Below, piece after piece: positions 62,506-64,000 of a DNA stretch of 64,000 nt; position 1 is the first letter of the stretch; each line of letters opens with the position of its first letter. The translations under genes and the position numbers were made by a program. The notes under the pieces are model-generated. The model saw only the letters and a list, made by a program, of their open reading frames with translations. It did not search any database and was not told the origin of the DNA. Source of the DNA: Clostridia bacterium (GTDB lineage: Bacteria > Bacillota > Clostridia > CAKSNL01 > HGM11501); NCBI GenBank assembly GCA_017411325.1, contig JAFQQJ010000040.1:62001-126000 (forward strand), written 5' to 3'.

Positions 62506-64000
62506 TTATTTTTCTATGGTTATTTCCTGAGTTTCTCCGTTCCAGGAGACTTTGTAGCCCAGATGCTCAGATACAAAACGAAGCGGAATAAAGGTTCTGG
62601 AATTTTTAATTTTCGGAACTACGGGGAGAGTATATCTCACCATTCCATATCTGGGGTTTTCAACATAGACAAGATTATTCTGAATCTGCATTTCTATCTT
62701 TCCCGAAGATGCAGAAATCAGAATTTCTTCCGTTTCACCCTTCCAGATAATTTCCGCACCCATTTCCGTGAGTAATCCTCGAAGCGGAATAAGAGTGGAG
62801 CTTGATGCTGCATCAATAAAGGGGGCTACATCCATTTCCTTTTCGTAGCTTTCCTCGCCCTTTACCACCTTTATTCTGTTATCCCCTATCTTAAGGACAT
62901 ACTTTTCCTTGTTATTAAGAAGCTCTTCATCACGCTCTGCCTTGGTCTGATAGAAGGTGATATCGGCGCAGGCGGCACGGGATGCATTTGCATCAACCAC
63001 GATGAACTTTATAAATCTTGCCTTAACGGGAGTTTCAAAGGCTACATTCCTTATTTCAAGGCTTGGCGTCCATTCATACTCTGTGTGGATAAGCTCGTAT
63101 GTTTCTCCGTCTAAGCTTCCCTCAACCTCATATTCCTTCCAGGCACCGTGAAGGTCATTTGTATTTCTGGGTGCGTAGGAAAATGCCGATATATTTTTCA
63201 CTTCCTTCATATCAATCACAAATTCCCAGGGAGGCGGTGCAACGGAAGCCCCCTCCGTCTGCCAGAAGGTCTGAAGGCTTGTATCAAGAATATTTCCTAT
63301 TTCGTAGCCTCCCCAGTCAGGATCGTCGGACGTTACGGTAAATGCCGTTTTATCAATGGGATAAAGCATATGCTCTTCTTCATATTTCGCATAATCTGAA
63401 ACCGTAACCGTCTTGGCATCTTCTTTTCCCGGAAGGAAATCAAATTCCGCCGCCGTTCCGACACCCGATGACTCCGTTATTTTAATCTGAAATTTACGGA
63501 TGTATAAATTGCTCATAAATTCCGCAGTTTTTAACCCCGCGGAAGAATCCAATGACCAGTCCTTTATTTTAAGAAGCTCTCCGTCCTCTGTTTCCGAGGC
63601 GTAAAGCTCTGCCTTACTGAAGCGACCGGATGCAGAATCCTGTCTCGGAAGATAGGTAAAGCCCGATATAAGAACGTTTTCCGGGAAGGTTATCGTGATA
63701 AAGTACGGAGCAGGCTCCTTCCAGGTTACAACACCGTTTTCCGCAGTATATTTTGAATGCCAGTAGGTGTTTTTATCGCCGTCAAAAGCAGTTTTGTAAT
63801 GCTCTTCCGACACTACAGATGAAACCTCGGTTTTCCAGGATGCCTTGTCTGTCAAAATGGTTTTCGGCACTTCTTCGTTAACGATTACGCCACTTCCCAG
63901 AAATTCAATTTCCCCCGCAGTTCCAAAGCCGCTTTTTCCCTTGTTTACAGAAATTCTTATTGCCTTATATATTCCCTTTTCAACATTGGTTGCCACGCTT
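62506..64000 (-). CDS. Secreted discoidin/stalk-domain surface protein, N-terminus cut by window edge
   Basis: The frame stays open to base 64000, so the start lies outside; the GTG at 63996 is internal, with no sign of a signal peptide. At least two F5/8-C-type segments are visible (FDGDKNTYWHSKYTAENGV and DWGGYEIGNILDTSLQTFWQ). A duplicated stalk domain ends the protein (SSTLIPLRGLLTEMGAEIIW and RTFIPLRFVSEHLGYKVSWN), the same layout as the end of the 1732-residue protein at 16309. It probably binds glycans on the cell surface (inference). Confidence 0.85.
   Translation of the reverse strand, partial: SVATNVEKGIYKAIRISVNKGKSGFGTAGEIEFLGSGVIVNEEVPKTILTDKASWKTEVSSVVSEEHYKTAFDGDKNTYWHSKYTAENGVVTWKEPAPYFITITFPENVLISGFTYLPRQDSASGRFSKAELYASETEDGELLKIKDWSLDSSAGLKTAEFMSNLYIRKFQIKITESSGVGTAAEFDFLPGKEDAKTVTVSDYAKYEEEHMLYPIDKTAFTVTSDDPDWGGYEIGNILDTSLQTFWQTEGASVAPPPWEFVIDMKEVKNISAFSYAPRNTNDLHGAWKEYEVEGSLDGETYELIHTEYEWTPSLEIRNVAFETPVKARFIKFIVVDANASRAACADITFYQTKAERDEELLNNKEKYVLKIGDNRIKVVKGEESYEKEMDVAPFIDAASSSTLIPLRGLLTEMGAEIIWKGETEEILISASSGKIEMQIQNNLVYVENPRYGMVRYTLPVVPKIKNSRTFIPLRFVSEHLGYKVSWNGETQEITIEK

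Noticed and set aside
63994..63996. GTG as the start of the right-edge surface protein
   Set aside because: The frame continues to the window edge, there is no ribosome site within view and no signal peptide follows, so the true start lies outside.

Overview
The window looks like a chromosome segment of a low-to-mid GC Gram-positive anaerobe of the Clostridia, probably an uncultured gut-type lineage. The reasons are a SpoVAE-type spore protein gene, a TTGACA/TATAAT promoter style with AGGAGG ribosome sites, U-tract terminators, copper-amine-oxidase-like stalk domains on secreted proteins, and a csaB / DUF5693-like / murJ cluster. No rRNA, tRNA, CRISPR array or insertion sequence was found. 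Nearly everything lies on the minus strand.

Region 1 (1-24.2 kb, minus strand): a run of very large secreted proteins. In transcription order it holds a 902-residue GH99-like TIM-barrel protein, a 1732-residue beta-helix/discoidin/stalk protein, a 1083-residue beta-helix protein, a 57-residue peptide with its own strong ribosome site, and a giant open frame of at least 4255 codons that leaves the window at base 1. The beta-helix module is used 13 times across three genes. In the giant protein it alternates with three SGNH/SASA-type esterase modules, about 2.46 kb per composite unit. Hairpins with GNRA-type loops precede the 902-residue gene (four in 100 nt) and the giant gene (two).

Region 2 (24.4-30.1 kb): a carbohydrate-utilisation neighbourhood with a LacI-type regulator, a Gfo/Idh/MocA oxidoreductase, a YgjV-like membrane protein, a TIM-barrel glycosidase-like protein and a sugar-phosphate isomerase/epimerase-like protein. 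Three promoters carry the same 16-bp dyad (CGTGT-N6-ACACG) on the -35 box, and a fourth carries a degenerate copy, so a local LacI regulon can be read from the DNA. The gaps at 26.8-27.2 kb and 30.1-30.35 kb hold structured, probably non-coding elements.

Region 3 (30.3-34.2 kb): a phosphate unit (Na/Pi cotransporter with PhoU domain, PhoB-like regulator, PhoR-like kinase) behind 11-bp-spaced Pho-box-like direct repeats.

Region 4 (34.2-53.7 kb): one long exopolysaccharide/capsule operon read leftward from a consensus promoter near 53.7 kb. It starts with an EpsN/PglE-type aminotransferase, a PglC/EpsL-type sugar transferase and a PglD/EpsM-type acetyltransferase. An HpcH-like aldolase, glycosyltransferases, a Wzy-like polymerase, LicD, a Wzx-like flippase and a frameshifted acyltransferase follow. 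The last part is the UDP-N-acetyl-L-fucosamine cassette (CapE, CapF, CapG-like) with an AbiH-family protein carrying a zinc finger inserted between CapF and CapG, and a nucleotidyltransferase. The middle part is visibly AT-richer than its surroundings.

Region 5 (53.8-64 kb): csaB, a DUF5693-like gene and murJ (minus), a divergent phosphodiester-glycosidase gene (plus), spoVAE behind two half-size TSUP/TauE genes (minus), and the C-terminal part of another discoidin/stalk surface protein running off the right edge. CsaB-type pyruvylation fits SLH-type anchoring of surface proteins, but no SLH domain is visible in the window.
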